Shown in pieces: positions 35,511 to 44,968 of a stretch of DNA of 64,000 nucleotides. The DNA is taken from contig NZ_JAPELY010000001.1 in the NCBI RefSeq assembly GCF_026343295.1, positions 2,728,001 to 2,792,000 on the forward strand. Direction: 5' to 3'. The position numbers and the translations under genes are program-made. Numbering within the stretch: position 1 is the stretch's first letter; each line of letters starts with the position of its first letter. This DNA comes from Streptomyces sp. NBC_00083 (GTDB lineage: Bacteria > Actinomycetota > Actinomycetes > Streptomycetales > Streptomycetaceae). Below the pieces are notes generated by a model. That model did not search any database and was not told the DNA's origin. It saw only the letters and a program-made list of their open reading frames with translations.

Positions 35511-35912
35511 CTAGGGCCGGTCCGGCCGCGCGTCCAGCGTGATGCGCAGCGCCACGGTGCCGCTCGTGCCGCGCCGCACCCTGCTGCCCAGCAGGGTGAG
35601 CCGGCCGAGCACCCCGTACTTGCGGGCGAGCAGCGTCCGGCACGCGGCGGTCGTGGCGGCGTCGCAGATCTCCGCGGTCGCCGGGTGCGGTTCGCCGGTC
35701 GGATTGCCGCGCACATCGCACGGCGTGACCAGCACATCGGCCCGGTTGCGGATGCGTTTGACCTTCCAGGAGTCGGCGACCGTCCACACCATGAGGGTGT
35801 CACCGTCCCGGACCACCCATACCGGGGTGGGGACACCCGTGCCGTCCCTCTTGTACGTCGTGACGAGCAGGTACTTGCCGGCACTGAGCCGGTCCAGGAC
35901 ATCGGCACTCAT
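35511..35912 (-). CDS. PPOX-class (F420/FMN split-barrel) oxidoreductase
   Basis: This 133-residue protein fits the pyridoxamine-5'-phosphate-oxidase-like split barrel, the group that in actinobacteria often uses F420: an N-terminal helix (VLDRLSAGKYLLVTTYKRDGTGVPTPVWVVRDGDTLMVWT) and WKVKRIRNRADVLVTPCDVRG for flavin phosphate contacts. It would be cytoplasmic and dimeric. The in-frame ORF extends upstream over the divergent methyltransferase gene, but ATG 35912 starts the domain. Cofactor and substrate are inferred only from the fold. Confidence 0.85.
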   Translation of the reverse strand: MSADVLDRLSAGKYLLVTTYKRDGTGVPTPVWVVRDGDTLMVWTVADSWKVKRIRNRADVLVTPCDVRGNPTGEPHPATAEICDAATTAACRTLLARKYGVLGRLTLLGSRVRRGTSGTVALRITLDARPDRP

Positions 35913-36093
35913 GACGCCATCCCCAAGGTCGTGAAGCGGTGGAAGGGCTTTTGTAGCAGGTGAGGTCGCCTCCCGCGACACGGCGTGACCGGAAGGCGAC
36001 TTGACCCCCTCGCGCCCCGGTGATCCCCCAGCGCCACGCTCCGCGCACTGCGACCATGGCGGGGACCCCTTTCGCGATGACAGGAGCGGACCC

Positions 36094-37128
36094 TTGGCGA
36101 CCAGCTCGGACCGGCCGACCGGCCCCACCGACCAGTTCACGCCCTCCGTGCTGAACCAGCTGCTGTACGGCCACATCCACTCGGCCGCGGTGCGGGCGGT
36201 GGCCGAGCACCGCATCGCCGACCGGCTCGCCGACGGGCCCCGCACGGCGGAGCGGCTCGCCGCCGACGGCGGCCTGGACGCCGGGATGCTCCGGCGGGTC
36301 CTGCGGCTGCTCGCGATGCACGGGCTGTTCACCCAGGACGCGGAGGGCGCCTTCGGCCTCACCGAGGCGGGCCGGGCGCTGCGTACCGACGTGCGGGGCT
36401 CGCAGCACACGGCGGCCCTGCTGCTCACGGACGAGATGTTCCGGCGGGCCGCCGACGGCATCCCGGACGCCGTGCGGACCGGCAAGACGTCCTTCGAAGC
36501 CGCCTACCACGTCTCGTTCTTCGACCACCTGGCCGTCTCGCCCGAGCAGCGCGAGCTCTTCGACTCGGGGATGGCCTCGATGTCCCGCCGCACCGACGAC
36601 CTCGTCGTGGAGAGCTATCCCTTCCCCGCCGCCGGAACCGTGATCGACGTGGGCGGTGGCCGCGGCGGGTTCCTGCACACCGTGCTGTGCAGCCAACCGG
36701 CCCTCACCGGGGTCCTGTTCGACCTCCCCGACACGGTGTCCGACCACCTCCTGGACACCGAGGAGGTGAGGGGACGCTGGAGCGTGCGCGGCGGCGACTT
36801 CTTCTCGGAGGTGCCCCGAGGGGGCGACCTCTACCTGCTCAAGCGCATCCTGCACGACTGGAGCGACGAGGAGTGCCTGCGCATCCTGGCGTCGATCCGC
36901 AGGGCGGCGGCGCCGGGCGCGCGGCTCCTCGTGGTCGACTCGGTGCTGCCGGACAACGGAGATCCGCATCCCGCGGTGGAGCTGGACATCGTGATGATGA
37001 TGCTGGTGACCGGGAGGGAGCGTACGGCCAAGGAGTTCGAGGAGCTGTTCACCCGGTCCGGGTTCCGGCTGAACCGGGTCCTGGCCACCCCGTCGCTGCC
37101 CTCGATCCTGGAGGCCGAAGCCGTGTGA
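36094..37128 (+). CDS. SAM-dependent O-methyltransferase (AdoMet_MTases, dimerising type)
   Basis: This 344-residue enzyme has the plan of small-molecule O-methyltransferases such as TcmN/CarB-like proteins: an N-terminal winged-helix dimerisation domain (residues 10-110), SAM motif VIDVGGGRGGF, a downstream acidic GVLFDLPDTV, and LLKRILHDWSDEE, whose His-Asp supplies the catalytic base. The start is probably TTG 36094, seven bases after AGGAG; another TTG at 36001 has no site. It may decorate a polyketide or aromatic compound, but no biosynthetic genes adjoin it. Confidence 0.88.
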   Translation: MATSSDRPTGPTDQFTPSVLNQLLYGHIHSAAVRAVAEHRIADRLADGPRTAERLAADGGLDAGMLRRVLRLLAMHGLFTQDAEGAFGLTEAGRALRTDVRGSQHTAALLLTDEMFRRAADGIPDAVRTGKTSFEAAYHVSFFDHLAVSPEQRELFDSGMASMSRRTDDLVVESYPFPAAGTVIDVGGGRGGFLHTVLCSQPALTGVLFDLPDTVSDHLLDTEEVRGRWSVRGGDFFSEVPRGGDLYLLKRILHDWSDEECLRILASIRRAAAPGARLLVVDSVLPDNGDPHPAVELDIVMMMLVTGRERTAKEFEELFTRSGFRLNRVLATPSLPSILEAEAV

Positions 37129-37152
37129 CGGGCCCCGGCCGCGTCACCGTCG

Positions 37153-37605
37153 TCACTGGCTCGCCACCAGATCGCGGAGGAACAGAGCGACGAGCGAGGC
37201 GACGGCGAGGATGACGATCCAGGAGGCGATGCCGGTGTGCCGGCCGGTGCGCGCGGCCTTCCCGGGGCGCCGGGCGGGCCGCGCGCCGCGCACCCCGTCG
37301 GCGCGGGGCGCCGTGCCCGCGGCGGTGTCGGCGAGCAACCTGCGGCAGATCAGGGCGAGTTCACCGGTGCCGAGGGTGAGACTGGCCACCGCTTCGGAGC
37401 GGGCCGGGGCGGTGGTGCCCCCGTGGAGGATCCGGCCCGCGCGGATCAGCACCTGGTCCTTGCCGCCGGTGGGGGAGAGGCTGATCCACCGCTCCACATG
37501 GGCCCCGCGGATGACCACGCCGCCCGACCGTTCGCGGTACAGGGTGTGCTCCCGCCACAGCAGACCGGCCAACTCCCCTGCGGTGTCCCGCAGTTGTGCG
37601 CTCAC
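37153..37605 (-). CDS. Hypothetical protein with C-terminal membrane helix
   Basis: This 150-residue protein has a soluble part with LLWREHTLYRERSGGVVIRGAHVERWISLSPTGG, a helix LGTGELALICRRLLAD, a basic Arg/Ala linker and a C-terminal membrane helix (ASWIVILAVASLVALFL), so it is probably tail-anchored. I do not recognise the family. GTG 37605 follows GGGGGTGG; ATG 37620 and 37626 are alternatives. It begins 81 bases after the stop of the upstream 151-residue gene on the same strand. Confidence 0.6.
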   Translation of the reverse strand: MSAQLRDTAGELAGLLWREHTLYRERSGGVVIRGAHVERWISLSPTGGKDQVLIRAGRILHGGTTAPARSEAVASLTLGTGELALICRRLLADTAAGTAPRADGVRGARPARRPGKAARTGRHTGIASWIVILAVASLVALFLRDLVASQ

Positions 37606-37686
37606 GCCACCCCCCCACATCCCCATGTGTTCGAACAAGATTCGCACTGTAGCGGGAGGGGCGGGTGGTGCGCCAACCGGTCTCAT

Positions 37687-38142
37687 TCACCCGGCGGGCT
37701 CGACTTCGAGGTAGTGGTGGCGGCGCGGCCCGCGGTAGGCGAGAGCCACCCATCCGAGCGGCCGCAGCGCGGTGGCGCACCGTTGGAGCGACTCGTTCGC
37801 CGCGTACTCGGCGCCGCTGCCGGGCGGCCCGAGCCACTCCACGCGGACGCTCCCGGGCCGCTCGGCGGCGCCGACGCGGTAGCCCGTGGCGCCACGGACT
37901 CCCGCGCCGTCGACGGCGGACGGCTCGATCCCCGCGGCCTCCAGGGCGATGGCGACCGCCCGCACCGGCTGGAGCCGCTCCCACGGGGCCGGGACCGTGG
38001 TGCCGGGCCCGCCCATCACCCGGCGGATGCGCAGCAGCCCGTCGAAGGCGGCCCCGACGGCGGCCTCACGGTCCGCGCCGGATACGGCGGGGCCGTCGCC
38101 CGTGGCCGGTTCGAACGGTCCGCTCGTCGCGCCCTCGGCCAT
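37687..38142 (-). CDS. Hypothetical protein
   Basis: This 151-residue soluble protein has a helical first half (REAAVGAAFDGLLRIRRVM, VRAVAIALEAAGIEPSAVDG) and a beta-rich second half (GYRVGAAERPGSVRVEWLGP, LGWVALAYRGPRRHHYLEVEP). I do not recognise the family. GGGAGG lies seven bases before ATG 38142. It lies between the SDR gene and the tail-anchored hypothetical, all on the same strand with short gaps, so the three may form one unit. Confidence 0.65.
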   Translation of the reverse strand: MAEGATSGPFEPATGDGPAVSGADREAAVGAAFDGLLRIRRVMGGPGTTVPAPWERLQPVRAVAIALEAAGIEPSAVDGAGVRGATGYRVGAAERPGSVRVEWLGPPGSGAEYAANESLQRCATALRPLGWVALAYRGPRRHHYLEVEPAG

Positions 38143-38209
38143 CGTCCACCTCCCTGACCGTTCAGCATGCCGATGGTTGCCCCGTCGTGTCGAGCGCGGG
38201 GGCGGGCGG

Positions 38210-38950
38210 TCACCGGCCGCCGGAGACCCGCAGGATCGCGCCGGTGGTGTACGAGGAGTCGGGCGAGAGGAGCCAGGCGACGGCGGCGGCGATCTCGGAC
38301 GCCTCGCCGGCGCGGCCCAGCGGGATCGCGGCCGCGGCCCGTGCCGGGCGCCCCGGGTCGCCCATCGTGGCGTGCATGTCCGTGTCGATGATGCCCGGCG
38401 CGACCGCGTTGACCCGGATGCCGTCCGGGCCGAGCTCCTTGGACAGGCCGATCGTCAGGGCGTCGGTGGCCGCCTTCGACGCGGCGTAGTGCACGTAGTC
38501 GCCGGGGCTGCCCAGGGTGGCCGCGGCGGAGGAGATGTTGACGATGGCGCCGCCGCCGAGCGCGGCCATGTCGCGTGCGGCCCGGCGGCAGCACAGGAGG
38601 TAGCCGAGGACGTTGACGTCCATCACCCGGCGCAGGTCCTCGGTGCGGGCTTCGGTGAGACGGCCGAGCGGTCCGGTGACCCCGGCGTTGTTGACCAGCC
38701 CGCTCACCGCGCCGAGTTCGGCGCCCGCGGCGTCGAAGAGCCGCTCCACGTCGGCCTCTTGAGAGGTGTCGCACCGCACCGTGATACAGCGGGCCCCGGT
38801 CTCGCGCACCGTCTCGGCGACCTCGTGCGCGGCGTCGTCGTTGCTGAGGTACCCGAGGGCGATGTCGTGCCCGTCGGCCGCGAGCCGGACGCAGGACGCC
38901 GCCCCGATGCCCCTGCTGCCCCCTGTGACGATGGTGACCGGACGTGCCAC
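38210..38950 (-). CDS. Short-chain dehydrogenase/reductase (FabG-like)
   Basis: This 246-residue NAD(P)-dependent oxidoreductase has the classical SDR pattern: TGGSRGIG cofactor loop, LVNNAGVTG, the catalytic Ser in VNISSAAA, Tyr and Lys in YAASKAA, and a C-terminal LRVSGG as in 3-oxoacyl-ACP reductases. The substrate is not evident. Start GTG 38950 follows GGGAGG. It lies downstream of ohrR on the same strand, separated by 96 bp. Confidence 0.9.
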   Translation of the reverse strand: MARPVTIVTGGSRGIGAASCVRLAADGHDIALGYLSNDDAAHEVAETVRETGARCITVRCDTSQEADVERLFDAAGAELGAVSGLVNNAGVTGPLGRLTEARTEDLRRVMDVNVLGYLLCCRRAARDMAALGGGAIVNISSAAATLGSPGDYVHYAASKAATDALTIGLSKELGPDGIRVNAVAPGIIDTDMHATMGDPGRPARAAAAIPLGRAGEASEIAAAVAWLLSPDSSYTTGAILRVSGGR

Positions 38951-39046
38951 GTGCTGCCTCCCGCGCTGGTCGATGCCGTTGATCTTGTGACCTCATGTCC
39001 TACCGCACGGCCGGCGGGGAGGGGCGGGGCGCCCCCCCCGCAAGGG

Positions 39047-39556
39047 TCACTCCCCGGCGCAGACCGGCCCGTCGCCGCCGGCCGCCGACGGCGCCTGCGC
39101 GGCGTCGAGCCCCTCGGTCAGGGTGGCGAGCAGGGTGCGCAGGGTCTGGAAGTCCTCCGGGGGGAGATCGACGGCGTCGGCGATGCGGTGCGGCACGGAG
39201 CGGGCGCGTGCGCGGAGCGCCGTGCCCTGTGCGGTGAGGCGGATGGTGACCGAGCGCTCGTCGGTCCGGCTGCGGTGCCGTTCGACGAGGCCCGCCGATT
39301 CGAGGCGCTTGAGCAGCGGCGACAGGGTGCCCGAGTCGAGCCGCAGCTTCTCGCCGATGCGCTTGACGGTCAGCTCGCCGTGCTCCCAGAGCGTCAGCAT
39401 CACCAGGTACTGCGGATAGGTCAGACCCAGGTCCTTCAGGAGCGTGCGGTAGACGCCGTTGAAGGCGCGCGACGCCGCGTGCAGCGAGAAGCAGAGCTGG
39501 AGGTCGAGCCGCAGATAGTCCTCGTCGTGCGGGCGGGCGGGGGGCTTGGTCACCAT
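39047..39556 (-). CDS. ohrR: OhrR-type organic peroxide sensor (MarR family)
   Basis: This 169-residue repressor has the OhrR arrangement: reactive Cys in the N-terminal LQLCFSLHAASRAFN, then Tyr residues in LTYPQYLVML, a winged helix (LTVKRIGEKLRLDSGTLSPLLKRLESAGLV) and the DERSVTIRLT wing. Oxidation of that Cys by organic hydroperoxides releases DNA in characterised members. It is divergent from ohr, and the 134-bp gap between them holds palindromes expected of its operator. Confidence 0.95.
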   Translation of the reverse strand: MVTKPPARPHDEDYLRLDLQLCFSLHAASRAFNGVYRTLLKDLGLTYPQYLVMLTLWEHGELTVKRIGEKLRLDSGTLSPLLKRLESAGLVERHRSRTDERSVTIRLTAQGTALRARARSVPHRIADAVDLPPEDFQTLRTLLATLTEGLDAAQAPSAAGGDGPVCAGE

Positions 39557-39582
39557 GCGCCCAGGCTAACACCGCGCGATTC

Positions 39583-39611
39583 AGTTGTGCACAACTTAAT
39601 TGTGTGCAACA
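39583..39611. promoter_or_regulatory. OhrR operator candidate
   Basis: AGTTGTGCACAACT (39583-39596) is a perfect 14-bp palindrome; three bases later TTGTGTGCAACA repeats a degenerate version. Both lie between the divergent ohrR and ohr starts in an AT-richer stretch. Confidence 0.75.
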
Positions 39612-39690
39612 GTTGGTTCCGGGCAGCCGAGGCTTCCCCGTACGGAGCGCACCGACTCCGTACGGACGGACACGAGAGGAACCGATTCCC

Positions 39691-40107
<417 letters not shown>

Positions 40108-40126
40108 CGGACCCGGGTGCCACGGT

Positions 40127-41080
40127 TCACGCATGCTCGGCCAGCAGGCCGCGGTACCACGCCAGGGTGGCGTCGAGGGTGTCGCCCATCGCCACGGGCT
40201 CGACGGCGAACGCGGCCTCGAAGGCGCCCGAGTGCATGATCTGCGGCTCGGTGTGCTGGTAGAACATCTCGGCGTACGCGTCCACGAAGACCTGGTCGAA
40301 CGGCCCGAAGGGGCGCAGCTCGTCGAGCGTGACGATCTTCAGCGGGCCGCCGACGCGGTCCTCGATCATCCCGAGCACCTCGCGGGTGGTGAGGGTGGGC
40401 GCGGTGGGCAGGTGCCAGACACGGCCGTCGCCCCGCGGGCTCTCGCCGAGCGTGGCGAGGCCGGCGGCCACCGCGCGGATGTCGGTGAAGCTGTGCGGCA
40501 GATCGATGTCGCCGAGGGTCAGCACCTCGCCGCCGGTCAGCGCCGCGGGGAAGACGGCCCCGCCGAGGGTGGAGTTGAGGACCCCGGGCCCGACGAAGTC
40601 GGCGGACCGCCCGAGCACCACACGGGCGCGGCCCTCGCGGTGTGCGGCGAGGTACTTCTCGTCCAGCTCCGCGCGCATCCTGCCCTTGAGGGTGGTGGCG
40701 CGCCACGGCGAGTCCTCGGTCATGACGTCGCCGTGGGTCTCGCCGTACGGGTAGAGCGTGTCGAGGACGACCAGGCGCGCCCCCTCGGCCTCCACGGCGC
40801 TCAGTACGGCCTCCTGGATCCGGGGCATCACGTCGACCTGGAGGTGGTAGGCGACGTTCACACAGTGGTAGACGACCCCCGCTCCCGCGACGGCCGCCGC
40901 GGCCCCTTCGGGGGTGCCGACGTCGCCCTTGACGCGGTCGACGCCGGTGATGGCGGCCCCTGTGCCCGACCGGTCGACGAGGCGGACCGGGTGGCCGCGG
41001 TGGGCGAGTTCGGTGGCGAGCGTCGTGCCGGCCGGACCCGCGCCGAGGACCACATGCAGGGTGCTGTCGTTGTGCGTCAT
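40127..41080 (-). CDS. NAD-dependent epimerase/dehydratase family protein
   Basis: This 317-residue protein has an extended-SDR Rossmann start (VVLGAGPAGTTLATELAHRGHPVRLVDRSG) but lacks a clear YxxxK; the region TLYPYGETHGDVMTEDSPW corresponds to the family segment with Tyr, and no matching Lys is obvious. It may therefore be an atypical member acting as NAD(P)-binding regulator or reductase. Its promoter carries a probable TetR-type operator. It ends 20 bases beyond the convergent ohr stop. Confidence 0.8.
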   Translation of the reverse strand: MTHNDSTLHVVLGAGPAGTTLATELAHRGHPVRLVDRSGTGAAITGVDRVKGDVGTPEGAAAAVAGAGVVYHCVNVAYHLQVDVMPRIQEAVLSAVEAEGARLVVLDTLYPYGETHGDVMTEDSPWRATTLKGRMRAELDEKYLAAHREGRARVVLGRSADFVGPGVLNSTLGGAVFPAALTGGEVLTLGDIDLPHSFTDIRAVAAGLATLGESPRGDGRVWHLPTAPTLTTREVLGMIEDRVGGPLKIVTLDELRPFGPFDQVFVDAYAEMFYQHTEPQIMHSGAFEAAFAVEPVAMGDTLDATLAWYRGLLAEHA

Positions 41081-41138
41081 GGAGGTGCCCTTCGTCGGCC
41101 GGAACGCCTTCGCGCCCGGCGTTGTTATGTGCCGTGCC

Positions 41139-41167
41139 GTTAGTTAGAGACTGTAACGCTAGCTAAC
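41139..41167 (-). promoter_or_regulatory. Inverted repeat upstream of epimerase gene, TetR-type operator candidate
   Basis: GTTAGTTAG (41139-41147) and CTAGCTAAC (41159-41167) form an inverted repeat with one mismatch about 60 bases before the epimerase start, in a short AT-rich island. Sites of this form are usual for TetR-family repressors, but no such gene is next to it. Confidence 0.5.
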
Positions 41168-41329
41168 AGCTCACGCAAGGGCTGTCGGTTCTGCCGCCGG
41201 GACGCTGCGCAGCGCGGCGAGCCGCGACCCGGCGCCCGCCGCCCGGACACGACGAAGGGCGGCGAGCTCATGCCCGCCGCCCAACTCGTCGTCGTCGCCG
41301 CCCACTTCGCCGGAAGCGGACGGCCCGTC

Positions 41330-42838
41330 TCACCCCGCGGGCGCCGCCGGAGGTGTCGCGGCGTCACCCTTCGCGGCCGCCCGCGACGAGAGCGGCGCCG
41401 CGATGTCCTCGAGGGACTTGCCCTCCGCGTCGACCGCGAGGAACGCGGCCACCACACCGGCCGCCGTCATCAGGGCGGCGCCGATGCTGAACGCGAGGAC
41501 GGCGTCACCCACCACACCGCTGGACGTCAGCGCCGAGAAGACCAGCGGGCCCGAGATGCCGCCCGCCGCCGTCCCGATGGCGTAGAAGAAGGCGATCGCC
41601 ATCGCCCGCGTCTCCATCGGGAAGATCTCGCTCACCGTCAGATACGCCGAACTGGCACCCGCCGACGCGAAGAACAGCACCACGCACCAGCACACCGTCA
41701 TGGTGGTCGCGTCGAGCCACCCCTGCCCGAAGAGCCACGCGGTGACGAAGAGCAGCAGACCCGAGAGCACATACGTCCCGGCGATCATCCTGCGCCGGCC
41801 GACCGTGTCGAAGAGTTTGCCCAGGAAGAGCGGGCCCAGGAAGTTGCCGAAGGCGATCACGGCGAAGAAGTAGCCGGTGGTCCCGCTCGACACGTCGAAG
41901 AACTTCACCAGGATCGAGCTGAACCCGAACGTGATCGCGTTGTACAGGAACGCCTGCCCGATGAAGAGGGAGAAGCCCAGCACGGCACGCTTGGGGTACG
42001 CGCGGAACAGGGTCCGGGCGATCTCCAGGAAGCCCACGCTGGTGCGCTGCTCGATGGTGATGGAACTCCCCGGCTCCGGCAGCCGTTCGCCCTTCTCCTC
42101 CTCCACCGTGTGCTCGACCTCGTCGAGCAGCTCCTCCGCACCCTCCTCGCGGCCGTGGATGAACATCCACCGCGGGCTCTCGGGCACGTGTCGGCGCACC
42201 AGCAGGATCACCAGGCCGAGGACCACCCCCAGGGCGAAGGTGAGCCGCCAGCCGATGTTCTTCGGCAGGATGTCCGTGTTGAGGGCGAGGACCGAGAGCA
42301 GCGCCCCGCCCATCGCGCCCAGCCAGTAGCTCCCGTTGATGATGAGGTCCACCCGGCCTCGGTACTTGCTCGGGATCAGCTCGTCGATGGCCGAGTTGAT
42401 GGCCGCGTACTCACCGCCGATGCCGAAGCCCGTGAGGAAGCGGAACAGGAAGAACCACCACGCGGTGAAGGACAGCGCGGTCATCGCGGTCGCGGCGAGA
42501 TACACCGCCAGGGTGACGAGGAACAGCTTCTTGCGGCCGAACCGGTCGGTCAGCCAGCCGAAGAACAGCGCCCCGCAGCAGGCGCCCGCCACATACAGCG
42601 CGGCGCCCAAGCCGGTGACCTGGGCGTCCGTGATGGCGAGGCCGCTGCCGTCCTCGGAGAGCCGGCTCGCGATGTTCCCGACGACGGTGACTTCGAGGCC
42701 GTCCAGGATCCACACGGTGCCGAGGCCGATCACGATCATCCAGTGCCAGCGCGACCAGGGGAGCCGGTCGAGCCTGGCCGGCACGGAGGTCGTGATGGTT
42801 CGTGGCTCCGGCCCGGGGCCCTGCACCGTACCGCTCAT
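41330..42838 (-). CDS. MFS transporter, sugar-porter-like
   Basis: This 502-residue twelve-helix protein has the metabolite/sugar-porter motifs: DRFGRKKLFL after helix 2, FLTGFGIGGEYAAINSAIDELIPSKYRG between helices 4 and 5, VPESPRWM after helix 6, and DTVGRRRMI after helix 8. The IGGEYAAINSAIDE loop is like that of aromatic-acid and metabolite:H+ symporters. A charged central loop (about 230-265) separates the two halves. Start ATG 42838 has GGAGG eight bases upstream. The substrate is unknown. Confidence 0.9.
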   Translation of the reverse strand: MSGTVQGPGPEPRTITTSVPARLDRLPWSRWHWMIVIGLGTVWILDGLEVTVVGNIASRLSEDGSGLAITDAQVTGLGAALYVAGACCGALFFGWLTDRFGRKKLFLVTLAVYLAATAMTALSFTAWWFFLFRFLTGFGIGGEYAAINSAIDELIPSKYRGRVDLIINGSYWLGAMGGALLSVLALNTDILPKNIGWRLTFALGVVLGLVILLVRRHVPESPRWMFIHGREEGAEELLDEVEHTVEEEKGERLPEPGSSITIEQRTSVGFLEIARTLFRAYPKRAVLGFSLFIGQAFLYNAITFGFSSILVKFFDVSSGTTGYFFAVIAFGNFLGPLFLGKLFDTVGRRRMIAGTYVLSGLLLFVTAWLFGQGWLDATTMTVCWCVVLFFASAGASSAYLTVSEIFPMETRAMAIAFFYAIGTAAGGISGPLVFSALTSSGVVGDAVLAFSIGAALMTAAGVVAAFLAVDAEGKSLEDIAAPLSSRAAAKGDAATPPAAPAG

Positions 42839-42968
42839 GAACTGCCTCCTGCCGCCGCGATCCGAACCGCATCTGCCGGACGCGAGTACCCCGGCGCGCA
42901 CCCCTCATACTCCCCGCGGGCGCCGCCCCCGTCGGGGACGCGCGCCCGGCCGGAGCTCGCGTGGCCGC

Positions 42969-43172
42969 CTACGGCGTCTCGCGCAGGTACAGCGCCCCGC
43001 ACGTGTGGCAGAACGGGTGGGCGCGGTCGGTTCCCCACGCGTCCTCGGACTGTTCCTGCGCGCCCTCGACCAGCTCGCGTCCGCACATGGTCTGTTCCTC
43101 TGCGCCGCGGACCATGTGCCATTCCTTGAGCACGCCGTCGGGAAGCGGTTCGGCAACGATGCGATGGCGCAC
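42969..43172 (-). CDS. Small CxxC protein
   Basis: This 67-residue protein starts VRHRIVAEPLPDGVLKEWHMV and ends with FCHTCGALYLRETP; a Cys in EQTMCGREL comes earlier. The HPFCHTCG element is typical of a structural zinc site, perhaps shared within a dimer. GTG 43172 has GAGGAG seven bases before it, good support for a real gene. I know no function for it. Confidence 0.65.
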   Translation of the reverse strand: MRHRIVAEPLPDGVLKEWHMVRGAEEQTMCGRELVEGAQEQSEDAWGTDRAHPFCHTCGALYLRETP

Positions 43173-43195
43173 GGGTGACTCCTCTGCGGACTCGG

Positions 43196-43216
43196 CCCGC
43201 GTCCCTCGGACGCGGG
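43196..43216 (-). terminator. Hairpin after propeller-protein gene
   Basis: A perfect 9-bp stem (CCCGCGTCC at 43196-43204, GGACGCGGG at 43208-43216) with a three-base loop lies between the propeller gene stop (43316) and the CxxC gene start. Confidence 0.55.
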
Positions 43217-43315
43217 CGCGGGGCGGCCGGGTGTGCCCCGGCCCTTCGACCCTGACACCGGTGTCCCGCCGTCGCATGCCGAACGCCCGCCGATGGGGGT
43301 GGCCCGCCCGGCCCG

Positions 43316-44875
43316 CTACCGGCCGAAGGACAGCAGGGCGTGCACCCGGTGGTCGGGCCTGGACGTCTGCACGCGCTTGTTGAGCAGGAACAGGCGCCCC
43401 TGCGCCCAGGCGGGTTTCGGGGCGTAGAGGGCGCGTTCGGCGTCGGCGGACGCCACGGGACTGCGCAGGAACACCTGCGGGGTGCCTCCGGCCGGGGCAA
43501 GGACCGCGACCGCCGCCGGCAGCCGGGGACCGGCGTCCAGGTAGACCACCACCTTGCCGTCCTCCACGGCGAGGGGCCGCACCTTGCGGCCCGGGTCCGG
43601 GTTCGCGCGCCACTTCTCCTTGCCGGTGTCCAGATCGACGGCGACGACCTGGGTGCCGTCGGCGTCCCGGGTCACGTCCGTTCCGGTGCCGTCGGCGGCG
43701 ATGTACAGGGTCCCGGCGTCGGCCACCGCGCCGTAGCAGCTCTGCAACTGGTCGAGGCTCTGTCCGTAGCCGCTGCACACACTGGCGGTCTGGAACGCCG
43801 GCACACTGCGGGAGCGGAGTTTGCCGTCGGCGGTGAAGGCGAGGATCTGCCAGGACTTTCCCTCGGTGGGGAGCGCGGTGACGACCAGCGGGTCCACGGA
43901 GAGGACCTGGCCGATGCGCCACTCCTTGTCGTACTGGTAACTCCAGCGGGGCTTGCCCGTCGCGGGGTCGAGCTCCTGGAGCAGGTCGCCCGGCCGGCCG
44001 TGGGGATCGCCGGCGTCGAAGCAGTAGCCCGCACTGATGAGTCTGGCGCCGCCCGCGAAGGCCTGGGGGCTGCAACGGTCGCTGCGTGCCACGTCGTAGA
44101 GCTTGTGGCCGTCGGCGACGGAGTAGCCGGTCGCGCCGCCGTTCCACGCGACCGCGACGGTGTCGCCGGAGATCGCCATGGTGAGGGTGAGCGCCGAACC
44201 TCCCGACGGCGCCTCGTTCCTGACCGTCTTCCAGCCCGCCGTGCCGGTGGCGAGGTCGATCTGCTGCAGGATCGTGCAGTGGGCGCCCTTGATGTTGCTC
44301 GCCAGGAGCCCCACCACCAGTTTGTTCTGGGCGGAGGGGGCGTGCGGCACACCGCACAGCGGGGTGTCGAAGGTGAGCTTCCAGCGGTCCTTCCCGTCGC
44401 CCGCGCCGTAGCCGGTGACCTCCTTGTACATCGCCCTGGCCACCACGTCGCCGGCCCGCCACGGTCCGAACTGCTCGGCGCCCTGCTGGGTGAGCGCGGT
44501 CTCGTTCTCGCGCAGCCACACCGGTGACTCGCCGGCCGCGATGCCCGCGTTCGGGTCGTAGGCGGCGCCTCCCTCACCCGTGCCCTTGCCGTCCCCCTGG
44601 TCGACGGAGGGAGAAGCGGACGGCGGGGCGGTCGCGGGGGAGTGCGCGGACGGCTTTCCGTGCCCGGACCCCCCGTCGAGTGCGAACAGCACACCGCCGC
44701 CGACGAGGACGAGCCCCGTCGCCACCGCCGCGAGGACCAGCCGCATCGGGTGCCGGGATCCGATGCGCCGGCCGGGTGTCACCGGAGCGGCCGGGGACCA
44801 CTGGGGACCGGCGGGGCCGAAGGATCCCATGTGGCCCTGGGCGTCGGGCAGTTCACCGGAGTCGCGTGCGCTCAT
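43316..44875 (-). CDS. Membrane-anchored PQQ-type beta-propeller protein
   Basis: This 519-residue protein has a cytoplasmic N-terminus, a membrane helix (about 44-66: MRLVLAAVATGLVLVGGGVLFAL), a Pro/Ser/Ala linker and an extracellular domain with repeated beta-sheet blades of the PQQ/Trp-like type (IDLATGTAGWKTV, LDPATGKPRWSY, VDLDTGKEKWRANP). Several Cys pairs are present in the propeller. Such proteins in Streptomyces often act as surface binding domains; an enzyme activity is not visible. Start ATG 44875. Confidence 0.82.
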   Translation of the reverse strand: MSARDSGELPDAQGHMGSFGPAGPQWSPAAPVTPGRRIGSRHPMRLVLAAVATGLVLVGGGVLFALDGGSGHGKPSAHSPATAPPSASPSVDQGDGKGTGEGGAAYDPNAGIAAGESPVWLRENETALTQQGAEQFGPWRAGDVVARAMYKEVTGYGAGDGKDRWKLTFDTPLCGVPHAPSAQNKLVVGLLASNIKGAHCTILQQIDLATGTAGWKTVRNEAPSGGSALTLTMAISGDTVAVAWNGGATGYSVADGHKLYDVARSDRCSPQAFAGGARLISAGYCFDAGDPHGRPGDLLQELDPATGKPRWSYQYDKEWRIGQVLSVDPLVVTALPTEGKSWQILAFTADGKLRSRSVPAFQTASVCSGYGQSLDQLQSCYGAVADAGTLYIAADGTGTDVTRDADGTQVVAVDLDTGKEKWRANPDPGRKVRPLAVEDGKVVVYLDAGPRLPAAVAVLAPAGGTPQVFLRSPVASADAERALYAPKPAWAQGRLFLLNKRVQTSRPDHRVHALLSFGR

Positions 44876-44968
44876 GCGATCAGTGTGACGGGCGGGCCCC
44901 CTCCTGAGGAGTGGCTTTCCGGCACCGGCGTACGGTCACGTCGGCGCCCCCCTGCGCCGGGCACGGCA

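Noticed and set aside
39005..39046. G/C-run hairpin after ohrR
   Set aside because: Runs of G and C can pair in many registers here; no single well-defined stem stands out.
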